The notes: a model not told the origin generated them from the sequence alone. Positions 27,844-35,716 are shown, counted from the first letter of the stretch. The stretch: 64,000 bases of DNA from CAYYWP01 sp050176585 (GCA_050176585.1 JBFXHX010000011.1:1-64000); one strand, 5' to 3'. Translations and numbers: made by a program.

Positions 27844-29013
27844 ATGGACACCACCCCGGCACCGTGCAACTGTACGGCGGTCATCCTGCCGCCGGCCGCG
27901 ATGAGCTTTCATCCCGTGGCCGGGCTCCCGCTGATCCAGCGCGTGGCGCTCAGCGCGCTGCGGGCCGGGTTTGATTCGGTGGTGGCACTGGCGCCGTTCG
28001 AGGCCGCGCGCCTGCGCGCGGTGTTCGCCCGCGACGCGCGCACCGCGGCGATCCCGGTCGTCGCCGATGCCCGGGACAGCCTGATCGCGACCGACCGCGT
28101 GGCCCTCGTTCCGTCCGACTGCGTGCTGACCACCGGCGCGCTGCAGCGCGTGCGGAGCGCGCACTTGAATGGCCGCCCCGTCGCCTTCGGCTCGGCGGGC
28201 GACGGCATCGTCGTCGGCCCGCGGGCGAGCTTGACGGCGAGCGGCGGCTGCGTCGCCTTCGAGGGCGCTGCGGAGCGCGGCGCCTTGGCCGGCGAGCTGT
28301 GCGTCCGGGTGTCGGACCCCGCCTCCGCCGCGGCGGCCGAGCGCGCACTGCTCGCCACACTCGGCTCGCCGAGCGACGGCCCGATTGCGCGCTTCGACCG
28401 CGCGCTCTCGACGCGGATCAGTCGCTATCTGGTGCGCACGCCGCTGCGGCCGAACCACATCACCACGATCGGCACGTGCACCGGTTTCGCGGGCGCTTGG
28501 GCGCTTGCGCAGGGCACCTACCTCTCCGGCGTGCTCGGCACGCTGCTGTTCTGGGTCGCCGTGATCATCGACGGCTGCGACGGCGAGGTAGCGCGCCTGA
28601 AGTTCCAGGAATCCCGGCTGGGCTATTTGTACGACATCACCACCGACAACCTGGTGCATGCCGCCATCTTCTTCGGCATCGGCGCCGGCCTGTATCGCGC
28701 CGATCCGACGCAGCCGTTCCTCGCGCTGGGGGCGCTGCTCGTAGGCGGGCTGATCTGCGCCACGGCCGCGACGATGACGTTGCTCGTGCCGGAGTCGCCG
28801 GCTGGACAGGCGCCGGCACGGACGGCGCGCGGCCGCTGGCGTCAGCGGCTGCTGCGTGGGTTCGAGGCGCTGATGAACCGGGATTTCGCCTACCCCTTGT
28901 TCGGCTTGGCGTTGCTGGGCCGCCTGGACTGGTTCCTCTGGGGCGCGGCGTTCGGCACGTACGTATACGCAGCCGCTCTCGTGCTCGTGTACCGATGGCG
29001 AGAGGCGGACTAG
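27844..29013 (+). CDS. CDP-alcohol phosphatidyltransferase with degenerate N-terminal NTP-transferase-like domain
   Basis: The product is 389 residues from ATG 27844; an in-frame GTG at 27811 would overlap the previous gene and is possible. Residues 1-170 look like a nucleotidyltransferase remnant (AGLPLIQRVALSALRAGFDSVVALAP) but lack the GxGxR loop, reading ILPPAAMSFHP instead. The C-terminal membrane domain has SRYLVRTPLRPNHITTIG and the family motif IIDGCDGEVARLKFQESRLG followed by YLYDITTDN, supplying all four Asp of DGxxDGxxAR...G...D...D near residue 242. The two-domain layout equals the archaeal and bacterial inositol-1-P cytidylyltransferase/DIPP-synthase fusions. It would transfer a phospho-alcohol from a CDP carrier in the membrane. 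Confidence 0.85.
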   Translation: MDTTPAPCNCTAVILPPAAMSFHPVAGLPLIQRVALSALRAGFDSVVALAPFEAARLRAVFARDARTAAIPVVADARDSLIATDRVALVPSDCVLTTGALQRVRSAHLNGRPVAFGSAGDGIVVGPRASLTASGGCVAFEGAAERGALAGELCVRVSDPASAAAAERALLATLGSPSDGPIARFDRALSTRISRYLVRTPLRPNHITTIGTCTGFAGAWALAQGTYLSGVLGTLLFWVAVIIDGCDGEVARLKFQESRLGYLYDITTDNLVHAAIFFGIGAGLYRADPTQPFLALGALLVGGLICATAATMTLLVPESPAGQAPARTARGRWRQRLLRGFEALMNRDFAYPLFGLALLGRLDWFLWGAAFGTYVYAAALVLVYRWREAD

Positions 29014-29083
29014 CACCGCGGTGGAGTCCGGCGCGCCGCGCCCGCTGAACCCGTTGGCGCGACCGCTCGCCACCCTCACGCCC

Positions 29084-30103
29084 ATGTCGGACGGCGTCTC
29101 GCTCGCTGCGCCGCGCACTGCCGCGCGGCTGATGATGTGGATCGAGCGCGGCCTGCTGCTGGGCGGCGTAGTGCTGTTCGCGTTCCTCGTCGAGCGACTC
29201 GGAGCGGCGGACGTATGGGCGAACCTGCAGCTGATCGGGTGGGGCTTCGTCCTCGTCTTCGCGCAGGAAGGGCTCGCGTTCGTCTTCAATACCATCGGCT
29301 GGTCGTTCGCCTTCCCGAAGCCCCGCAAATGTACCCGGTTTTCGCAGCTCGTCGCCGCGCGCCTCGCCGGTGAGGCGATCAACAACGTGACGCCGACGGC
29401 GACGATTGGCGGCGAAGTCGTACGGGCGCGCATGATTACCGAGACCTGCGAGTCGCATGTCGCCTGGGCGTCGGTTGCGGTGGCCAAGTTGGCCCAGACC
29501 GCCGCCCAGATGCTGTTCGTGTTTACCGGGCTCGTCCTCCTCGTGCGCGACGTGGAGCTGCCCGCCGGCTATCGGCAGGGCCTGTATGCCGGTCTCGCCG
29601 CCATCAGCGCGGGGCTCATGCTCGGCATCGCTCTGCAGCGCCGCGGCATGTTCGGCGCCGCCGTGCGGCTGGCGACTCGTCTCGGCGTGCGCGTGCCCCA
29701 GGCGCTGCGCGAGCACGTCACCCGCCTGGATGCGGAAATCGCCCGGGTCTACGCGGAACCGAAGGAGTTCGCCGCCTCCATCGGCGCCTTTTTCGCCGGC
29801 TGGTGCATGGGCGCTGTCGAAGTGTACATCGTCATGTACTTGCTCGGCTTGTCGCCGACGTGGGGACAAGCCGTCACCGTCGAGGTGCTGTCCGTGGCTA
29901 TCGATGCGCTCTTCTTCTTCGTGCCGGCCAAAGCCGGCGTTCAAGAAGGCGGGAAGGCGTTGATCTTCCAGCTCATGGGTCTCGACCCGGGCAAGGGGCT
30001 CGTGCTCGGCATCGTGCGGCGGTTGCGCGAGCTGAGCTGGTCGCTGGTCGGCCTGGTGGTGCTGGCGGTGCACCAGTCGCGCGCGCGGCGCAAACGGGCA
30101 TGA
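29084..30103 (+). CDS. HpnL-like flippase-fold membrane protein (LPG synthase TM-domain family)
   Basis: The product is 339 residues from ATG 29084; a GTG at 29021, eight bases after the previous stop, would add 21 residues. It has about eight hydrophobic segments. Conserved text FNTIGWSFAF, AARLAGEAINNVTPTATIGGEVVRA, and FFFVPAKAGVQEGGKALIF marks the family of integral membrane proteins related to the flippase half of lysyl-phosphatidylglycerol synthase and to HpnL of hopanoid clusters. Members are thought to move lipids across the membrane. The gene overlaps the deacetylase gene by 4 bp, and this pairing is the one seen with HpnK/HpnL. Confidence 0.82.
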   Translation: MSDGVSLAAPRTAARLMMWIERGLLLGGVVLFAFLVERLGAADVWANLQLIGWGFVLVFAQEGLAFVFNTIGWSFAFPKPRKCTRFSQLVAARLAGEAINNVTPTATIGGEVVRARMITETCESHVAWASVAVAKLAQTAAQMLFVFTGLVLLVRDVELPAGYRQGLYAGLAAISAGLMLGIALQRRGMFGAAVRLATRLGVRVPQALREHVTRLDAEIARVYAEPKEFAASIGAFFAGWCMGAVEVYIVMYLLGLSPTWGQAVTVEVLSVAIDALFFFVPAKAGVQEGGKALIFQLMGLDPGKGLVLGIVRRLRELSWSLVGLVVLAVHQSRARRKRA

Positions 30104-30993
30104 GCGCGCGCCGCCAGCTGATCGTCAGCGCCGACGATTTCGGCATGTCGCGGGGCGTCAATGCCGCGATCATGCGCGCCCATCGCGAGGGCGTGCTCAC
30201 GCAGGTGAGCTTGATGGTTCGCGGACGGGCGGCCGCGGAAGCGGTCGAGCTCGCCCGCAGCACGCCGTCGCTGAGCGTGGGCCTGCATCTCACGCTCGTG
30301 CAGGGATATTCCGCGGCACCGAGCGGCGCGGTGCCGCTGCTGGCCGGCGCCGATGGCCGCTTGCGCCGCGATCCCGTGTGGGCCGGCATGCGTTATTTTT
30401 TCACTCCCGGGGCGCGCCGGCAGATCGAGCGCGAGGTCGTGGCCCAGCTCGAGGCGTTCGCGGCCACCGGCCTGCAGCTCTCGCACGTCGACGGGCACTT
30501 GACGATTCACATGCACCCGATCGTGCTCGGCGTGTTGCTCGATGTCGCGACGCGTTACCGCATCCGCGCGATCCGCCTCTCGGGCGACCCGCTCGTCCCG
30601 GCGCTGCGCTGGGACGGGCGCCATCTGGGGCGCAAGCTGTTCGAAGCCGGCGTGTTCGGCGGGCTGTCCCGCTGGGCGCTGCCGCACGTGCGGCGCGCCG
30701 GCCTGCGCCATCCGGACCGGGTCTACGGCATGCACCAGAGCGGCCACGTGTCGGAGGACTACTGGTCGTATCTGCTGCCGGATCTGCCACCCGGAGTGAG
30801 CGAGGTATATTGCCATCCCGCGGTGCTCGACGATGAGGCGCAGCAGTGGCGGCCGGCCGAGTATGCCGGCGACGCCGAGCTCACCGCGCTCTGCAGCCCG
30901 CGCCTGCGCGCGGCGCTCGATGCCGCCGGCATCGAGCGCATCAGCTATCGGGATTTAGTGGAGCCGCGACAGAAATCTGGCCGCAACTCCTAA
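30100..30993 (+). CDS. ChbG/HpnK-family (YdjC-like) deacetylase
   Basis: The product is 297 residues with an ATG in an ATGA overlap. LIVSADDFGMSRGVNAAIMRAH gives the catalytic Asp pair near residue 10 (family motif ADDFG). LSVGLHLTLVQGY and SHVDGHLTIHMHPIVLG near residue 127 provide the metal-binding histidines. RYFFTPGARRQIEREVVAQLEAFAATGL closely follows the HpnK pattern of hopanoid clusters, where HpnK removes acetyl from a GlcNAc-type head group. The activity is cleavage of an N-acetyl group from an amino-sugar or amino-polyol. No other hopanoid gene (squalene-hopene cyclase, HpnH, HpnI, HpnJ) is in the window, so hpnK is not assigned. It is the last gene of the cluster. Confidence 0.82.
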   Translation: MSARRQLIVSADDFGMSRGVNAAIMRAHREGVLTQVSLMVRGRAAAEAVELARSTPSLSVGLHLTLVQGYSAAPSGAVPLLAGADGRLRRDPVWAGMRYFFTPGARRQIEREVVAQLEAFAATGLQLSHVDGHLTIHMHPIVLGVLLDVATRYRIRAIRLSGDPLVPALRWDGRHLGRKLFEAGVFGGLSRWALPHVRRAGLRHPDRVYGMHQSGHVSEDYWSYLLPDLPPGVSEVYCHPAVLDDEAQQWRPAEYAGDAELTALCSPRLRAALDAAGIERISYRDLVEPRQKSGRNS

Positions 30994-32633
30994 CCGCCGA
31001 ACCCGTCTAGCGCCGCGTTCGATCCCGGCCGCATGTCATAGACCTCGGCATAGTTGATGTCGCGGATCGACACGGTACCGACCAGGTGCCCGCGGCGACG
31101 GATGTCCGCCACGTCCTGCTCGGGGAGCCGTTGGCGCTGGCTGATGTACAGCACCACGTAGTCGGCCGCCTTCAGGTCCGGAATGGTGGTCCCGCACGGG
31201 AACGCGCTTCTGATCGCGTGGTACTTGAGCGCAATCTTCACGTCACAGCGCGGCGCCTCGCGCCGGCGAATCTGTTCGCCGGCGATCTCCAACCCCTCGC
31301 CCCAGCCGATGATCACGGCTCGCTCCGCTACGCGCGAACCGCCGAGCAGCGGATTGAAATACGCGAGCCCCCAAGGCGCGACCCACACCGCGTGCGCCAC
31401 CGCGAGCGCGACGGCCAGGGCGCCGGCCGCTGGCAGCCAGCGCCACCGAGCGCCGAGCCGCGCGCGAGCGCTCCGCACGGCGACGTCGGCGCCGAGCCCG
31501 ACGGCGAGCGCGACGAGCGGCAGCACTACGACCGCATAGCGATCCATCTGCTTGGCGGCGCAGGATAAGACCGCCATCGGCACCGCGGCAATCGCGATCA
31601 GGCTCAGGACATGCCAGCGCTTGTCGCGCATGAGCGCGAGCGGAAGCAAAGCCAGGACGCCGAGCAGAAACCACGGCGTCATCCGCAAGGGGAGCGCCAC
31701 GGCGTAAAACAGCGGGCCGGGCGTACCCGTGATGTGGCCGAGGAAAAATGTCTGATGCGGTGTAAGCGCAAGCTCTGCGGTGTCCAGCAAGAAACGGATC
31801 TGGTGCACGGGATCCGCCCAGATCGCCGGCCAGGTGAGCAGCGCGGCCACGAACCCCAAAGCCGCAGTCGCGAGCAACCGGACCGCAACGCGCGGCTCGG
31901 CGCCGAGTGGACGGCCGTGCACCCGTCTGGCGCCGTGAAACAGCACGCCGGCCAGTAGCGCGGCAACCCCCAGCAGCAGCGGGAGCGCTGAGAGCTTGGT
32001 GAGCAACGCGCAGCCGAGCAGTGCGCCGCCGGCCGCAGCCAGCCCGCGCCGGCGATCGACGCGTGGCTCCGGGATGCCGAATGCCAGGAGCATGGCAAGC
32101 ACACCGGCGGCGCCGAACAACCCGGTGAGCGCGTCGGTGTGGAATGCGGCCCCATGCGCGACCAGGAACGGCTCGGAGGCGAGCAGCGCGCCGGCCGTGA
32201 TCGCCGCCACCGGGCCGGCCCATTGCCAGGCGAGAAAGGCAATCACGCCGACCAGCGCGGAGGTCGTCACCGCGACGCCGAGCTGGGCCCCGTGCAGCGC
32301 CTGCGGAGACACCGCGAACGGTTGCTGGCTGGGCGCGGCGAGCCCATACCGCACAGCGACCCAGCTCAGCGCTCGAGTGGCGTTGCCGATCCACATCGTG
32401 GTGACCCCCGGCATCGTCGCCTGCTGGCCGGTGGTCGCCGAAGCGGCGGCAAAATCCCGCCGCAAGATCGCGTCGCCGAACTGCTGCGTGCGCCGCATCC
32501 ACAACGGCTCGTCCGCGGTCGAGTACCGGCCCGCGGTCTCGGCGCGCGGCACGAACGCGAGAATGGCCAAGGACGCCGCAACCAGCACGGCAGCGCGCCT
32601 CGCGACCTGTCCGGTGGTGGTCCACGGGGTCAC
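30990..32633 (-). CDS. GT39/ArnT-like membrane glycosyltransferase
   Basis: The product is 547 residues with ten or more hydrophobic segments. The first periplasmic loop has YSTADEPLWMRR, the acidic pair expected of the dolichyl-phosphate-mannose/ArnT (PMT) superfamily, and further loops contain WAGPVAAI, TGTPGPLFY and CAAKQMDRYAVVVLPL. A soluble C-terminal domain of about 120 residues follows. These enzymes use polyprenyl-phosphate sugars to glycosylate proteins or lipids on the outer face of the membrane. It converges on the lipid-type cluster with a 4-bp overlap, so a role in decorating the same product is possible but not shown. Confidence 0.8.
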   Translation of the reverse strand: MTPWTTTGQVARRAAVLVAASLAILAFVPRAETAGRYSTADEPLWMRRTQQFGDAILRRDFAAASATTGQQATMPGVTTMWIGNATRALSWVAVRYGLAAPSQQPFAVSPQALHGAQLGVAVTTSALVGVIAFLAWQWAGPVAAITAGALLASEPFLVAHGAAFHTDALTGLFGAAGVLAMLLAFGIPEPRVDRRRGLAAAGGALLGCALLTKLSALPLLLGVAALLAGVLFHGARRVHGRPLGAEPRVAVRLLATAALGFVAALLTWPAIWADPVHQIRFLLDTAELALTPHQTFFLGHITGTPGPLFYAVALPLRMTPWFLLGVLALLPLALMRDKRWHVLSLIAIAAVPMAVLSCAAKQMDRYAVVVLPLVALAVGLGADVAVRSARARLGARWRWLPAAGALAVALAVAHAVWVAPWGLAYFNPLLGGSRVAERAVIIGWGEGLEIAGEQIRRREAPRCDVKIALKYHAIRSAFPCGTTIPDLKAADYVVLYISQRQRLPEQDVADIRRRGHLVGTVSIRDINYAEVYDMRPGSNAALDGFGG

Positions 32634-32745
32634 GCGCCGGCACGCTGCAAAACACAGCGCGGGAAAGCAACCTGCGCGTGCGATCGGTAGTGGGTCCGTT
32701 TGCTTCTCGGCGCAGGCTGGACGGACGTGAACCCCGCACGCGGCA

Positions 32746-32760
32746 GTGGCATATTGCCAC
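32746..32760 (+). promoter_or_regulatory. Palindrome overlapping the arsenate reductase ribosome-binding region
   Basis: GTGGCA-TAT-TGCCAC is a perfect 6-bp inverted repeat ending one base before the start codon. It replaces any recognisable Shine-Dalgarno sequence and could be an operator or an mRNA hairpin. No ArsR-like gene is adjacent. Confidence 0.35.
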
Positions 32761-32761
32761 C

Positions 32762-33187
32762 ATGCTGAAGACGCGGGTTCTGTTCCTCTGCACGGGCAAT
32801 TCCGCCCGGAGCCAGATGGCCGAGGGCTTCCTGCGCCATCTGGCGGGCGGCCGCTTCGAGGCGGTCAGCGCTGGAATCAACCCAACCGTGGTCAACCCGC
32901 TCGCGATCAAGGCGATGCGCGAACTCGGAATCGACATCTCGGCGCAGCGGTCGAAGTCGGCGGGCAGCCTACTAGGCCAGCATTTTCCCTACGTCATCAC
33001 CGTCTGCGACAAGGCCAACGAACGTTGCCCGATCTTCCCTGGCGTCGTGAAGCGGCTGCACTGGCCCCTGAGGGACCCGGCCGCCGCGACCGGAACCGAG
33101 GGTGAGCGCTCGGCGGTCTTCCGCGCCGTCCGCGACGAGATCCATCAGCGCGTGCGCGGGTTCATCGCTGCCCCTGCATGCAGCTAG
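32762..33187 (+). CDS. arsC: Thioredoxin-coupled arsenate reductase (LMW phosphatase fold)
   Basis: The product is 141 residues, starting at ATG 32762. CTGNSARSQ near the N-terminus is the P-loop with catalytic Cys10, and VCDKANERCP places two further cysteines at 82 and 89. That Cys10/82/89 set is exactly the triple used by Bacillus/Staphylococcus-type ArsC in reducing arsenate to arsenite with thioredoxin; ordinary low-molecular-weight protein tyrosine phosphatases lack the last two. GVVKRLHWPLRDPA is the conserved downstream text with the general-acid Asp. It stands alone; no arsenite pump or repressor is in the window. It diverges from the GT39 gene. Confidence 0.92.
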   Translation: MLKTRVLFLCTGNSARSQMAEGFLRHLAGGRFEAVSAGINPTVVNPLAIKAMRELGIDISAQRSKSAGSLLGQHFPYVITVCDKANERCPIFPGVVKRLHWPLRDPAAATGTEGERSAVFRAVRDEIHQRVRGFIAAPACS

Positions 33188-33489
33188 CGCCGCAAACGGC
33201 TCGACGACGCCTCAAGCGTCCCCGCGATCCGGGTCCAGCTCGCCAAGCTGATCGGCCACATCGCCACCGGCAAGGTCGAGGATCAGCCGCCTCGTGGATC
33301 GAGCCCGACGGCGCGACATGGACTGCTGATCAGATCGCAGCGCTTCGTCAACCCAACATGTTCGACACAGCGACCGCACACGGACGCGAAAATATCCCGC
33401 ACGATTCAAGTACGTGTCTCCGTGCGACGATTCCCGCTGCGCATTACAGACATCGGTCGATGTGCACCGAATTGAGAGATGGGCGCCTC
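33188..33489. other. Gap without a recognisable gene
   Basis: After arsC the plus strand reads VQLAKLIGHIATGKVED in one frame, which resembles a protein fragment but has neither start nor stop in a sensible place. No conserved family was recognised and no hairpin terminator is evident. Confidence 0.45.
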
Positions 33490-33678
33490 TTAGCGGCGGC
33501 GGCGCCGACGCAGCTCGTCGAGCTGCATCTCGAGCGCCTTCTGCTGAATCGCGCGATCGCGCTCGGCGCGCTGCTCCGGCGTCATGCGATGGTTCAGATC
33601 TTCCCAGCGACGATACTTCGCCGCAGTGCGTGTCGCCGGCGCTGTCTGTCGGCGCACGGGCGGTGCCTTCGCCTTCAT
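33490..33678 (-). CDS. Small basic protein, possible antitoxin-like second gene of a two-gene module
   Basis: The product is 62 residues, highly charged. The start ATG at 33678 is preceded by GGAGGAG. The N-terminal third is basic (KAKAPPVRRQ), the middle reads KYRRWEDLNHRMTPEQRAERDR, and the end is a Glu/Gln-rich helix followed by six arginines. Its start overlaps the stop codon of the preceding reading frame (ATGA), so the two were probably translated together. Short charged helical proteins in such pairs are often antitoxins or DNA-binding partners, but no named family is recognised. The upstream partner appears broken. Confidence 0.6.
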   Translation of the reverse strand: MKAKAPPVRRQTAPATRTAAKYRRWEDLNHRMTPEQRAERDRAIQQKALEMQLDELRRRRRR

Positions 33679-33863
33679 CGATGGGTCTCCTCCAGATATG
33701 CGAGCCACAGGCGCTCGGCGAATCGTACATATTGCCGAGCCACACCGCCGCATTCGACGCCTGCTCGACCACCAAGCTGCGCGCCATCAATGGCGGCAGC
33801 TTTATCACCAGCTTCTGGCGGCGCCGGACGAACTTACCTGCCCCCCTTCTCCGCCGCAGGCAT
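33675..33863 (-). pseudogene. Broken first gene of the small two-gene module
   Basis: GGAGGAGATT precedes an ATG at 33863 that reads MPAAEKGGR and then hits TAA. The next 30 codons make sense only in another frame (KFVRRRQKLVIKLPPLMARS and LVVEQASNAAVW), and the original frame resumes with ARQYVRFAERLWLAYLEETHR before a TGA that overlaps the downstream ATG. This looks like a gene of about 63 codons carrying two compensating indels, or sequencing errors. Ribosome-site quality and the ATGA junction support a former operon. Confidence 0.45.
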
Positions 33864-34054
33864 AATCTCCTCCGTGTTAGGCCGGCTGGCGATGACTCAA
33901 ACCAAAATGACCGCTACCCTGCGGTCGAGCGCTTTTCGAGAGCGCGGCCCTTGCGCTACGTTGCCGGCGCGACGGAGTGCAGCATCCATGCGCAGCGGAA
34001 AGACCAGCACCGGGGCCCCACGCGTACCAGACCTCGCGAGCCGGTGAGCATCGT

Positions 34055-35035
34055 TTGAATACCCGGGCTGACTCGACGCAGGTGCACCTCTCGGCCGTCG
34101 TACCGCTCTTCGACGAAGAGCCCACGCTCGCCGACCTCTACGAGCGCCTAACCCGAGTCTTGCGCGCGCTCGGGGCGCCGTACGAGATTTTGTTCGTCGA
34201 TGACGGCAGCACCGACGGCGGCCCGGCGCTGCTCGACCGCCTGGCGAGCCAGGACCCCTGCGTGGGCGTGCTGCACCTGCGGCGCAACTACGGCAAGTCG
34301 GCCGCTCTCGACGCCGGCTTTCGCGCCGCGCGCGGGCGGGTCGTCGCCACGCTCGATGCCGATCTTCAAGACCCGCCCGAGGAACTGCCCAAGCTGCTCG
34401 CGAAGCTCGAGGAGGGCTTCGACGCGGTGAGCGGCTGGAAACAGGGACGGCGCGACCCACTGCGCCGGCGCTTGGCGTCGCGCGTGTTCAACGCCGTGGT
34501 GCGCCGCCTCGCGCGCTTGCCACTGCACGACCTGAACTCCGGGTTCAAGGTGTACCGCGCGGAGGCATTGCACGAGCTTCACCTATACGGCGATCTGCAT
34601 CGCTACGTGCTCGTGTTGCTGGCCGGCAGCGGCTATCGCATCGGAGAAGTGGCCGTGCGCCATGCCCCCCGCCAGCACGGGCGTTCCAAATACGGTGTGG
34701 AGCGCCTGACCAACGGGTTCTTCGACCTGCTGACGGTGACGATGAACATCCGCTACCGCGCGCGCCCACTGCACCTGTTTGGTCTAGCGGGTCTCGGATT
34801 GGCGGGCGTTGGATTGGCCGTGCTGCTCTATTTGACCGTGCTGTGGTTCGTCGGCGAGGGCCCGATCGGCCACCGGCCGCTGCTGTTCCTCGGGCTGCTC
34901 CTCATGATGCTCGGCGTGCAGCTCATCAGCACGGGTTTGCTCGGCGAGCTGATCAACCGGCAGATACACCGCCAGGAGCCCTCGTACGCGGTGCGCAACT
35001 TTGCCGCGCCGGGCAGCGCGCGCGGTGCGGACTGA
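34055..35035 (+). CDS. Family 2 glycosyltransferase with two C-terminal membrane helices
   Basis: The product is 326 residues from TTG 34055, which has GGTGAG about 7 bases upstream; ATG 33977 and GTG 34082 are alternatives. GT-A motifs: SAVVPLFDEEPTLADLYE, ILFVDDGSTDGGPALL, LRRNYGKSAALDAGF, TLDADLQDPPEELPKLL (DxD), DLNSGFKVYRAEAL, and RQHGRSKYG. Two hydrophobic segments near the end (HLFGLAGLGLAGVGLAVLL and FLGLLLMMLGVQLISTGLL) anchor it. This is the DPM1/ArnC/GtrB type that loads a sugar onto polyprenyl phosphate on the inner face. Such a lipid-linked sugar is the usual donor for GT39/ArnT enzymes like the one at 30990-32633, so the two could work in series. Confidence 0.87.
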   Translation: MNTRADSTQVHLSAVVPLFDEEPTLADLYERLTRVLRALGAPYEILFVDDGSTDGGPALLDRLASQDPCVGVLHLRRNYGKSAALDAGFRAARGRVVATLDADLQDPPEELPKLLAKLEEGFDAVSGWKQGRRDPLRRRLASRVFNAVVRRLARLPLHDLNSGFKVYRAEALHELHLYGDLHRYVLVLLAGSGYRIGEVAVRHAPRQHGRSKYGVERLTNGFFDLLTVTMNIRYRARPLHLFGLAGLGLAGVGLAVLLYLTVLWFVGEGPIGHRPLLFLGLLLMMLGVQLISTGLLGELINRQIHRQEPSYAVRNFAAPGSARGAD

Positions 35036-35113
35036 GCACTTCGAGCCGGCGCGAGCGGCCGGGCGCGGCGCGCGGCGCAGCGGGGACGGCCGGCTCGCCC
35101 CTGCGCGCGGCAC

Positions 35114-35716
35114 TCACCGCGCCGACGTTTCGCCGCACGCGCACGCCGCGTCCTCTGCCACCTGATCGCCCCACTGCACCCACCCGGGCCGGCGATAGCG
35201 CGCGAAAAGCTCCAGATACGGGGCCGGGCTGCACGATTCCACCACCGAGTAGAGCCGCTCCGGCTTGCGGGAGTGAGCGCGCTTGCGCTCGCACACGATA
35301 TTCACCTGACGCCGGCCCGGCCACTGCGTGCGCAAGGAACCGCGCACGCCGAACAGTACCAACTCAGTGACGTTGCGAAAGTAGAACCCCACGCCGCGCC
35401 CATCCGGCCCACCGTCGACGCGGATCTTGTACCAGACCAGATTCGCCTTGTACCGGAAGCCCCAGGCGGCCAGCACGTCCAACCCCCACGGGATCAGCGC
35501 ATTCGGCACCCAGAGGTACAGATGCGCGCGCGCAGCGGCCAACCCGCCGACTGGTAGCGCCGCGATATCGGTGACGGACATCGTCGGGTAGCGATGCAGG
35601 CGGCGGTGCTCCGGGGCGATCTTCCCGGTGCGGTTCTGGAACCGCCACGGCGGATCGGCGAGGATCGTTCCAAACGGTCCGTGCAGGGCGGCCAGTGAAT
35701 CGGTGAGCGCGCTCAT
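35114..35716 (-). CDS. MT-A70-family adenine-N6 DNA methyltransferase
   Basis: The product is 200 residues; the start is ATG 35716 behind GGGAGGTG. ILADPPWRF near residue 20 is the DPPW catalytic motif of MT-A70 enzymes. Other matches: YPTMSVTDIAALPV, AHLYLWVPNALIPWGLDVLAAWGFRYK, NLVWYKIRVDG, GVGFYFRNVTELVLFGVRG, and RAHSRKPERLYSVVESCSPAPYLELFAR, the usual SAM-binding and specificity text. Phages, integrated elements and orphan methyltransferases carry this family. An HNH-nuclease gene in the same orientation ends 105 bp upstream, which could make a small restriction-modification or mobile-element pair. Confidence 0.88.
   Translation of the reverse strand: MSALTDSLAALHGPFGTILADPPWRFQNRTGKIAPEHRRLHRYPTMSVTDIAALPVGGLAAARAHLYLWVPNALIPWGLDVLAAWGFRYKANLVWYKIRVDGGPDGRGVGFYFRNVTELVLFGVRGSLRTQWPGRRQVNIVCERKRAHSRKPERLYSVVESCSPAPYLELFARYRRPGWVQWGDQVAEDAACACGETSAR

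Noticed and set aside
29084..30993. Assigning hpnL and hpnK to the flippase and deacetylase
   Set aside because: No hopanoid biosynthesis gene is in the window and the neighbours point to a different lipid; only the families are claimed.
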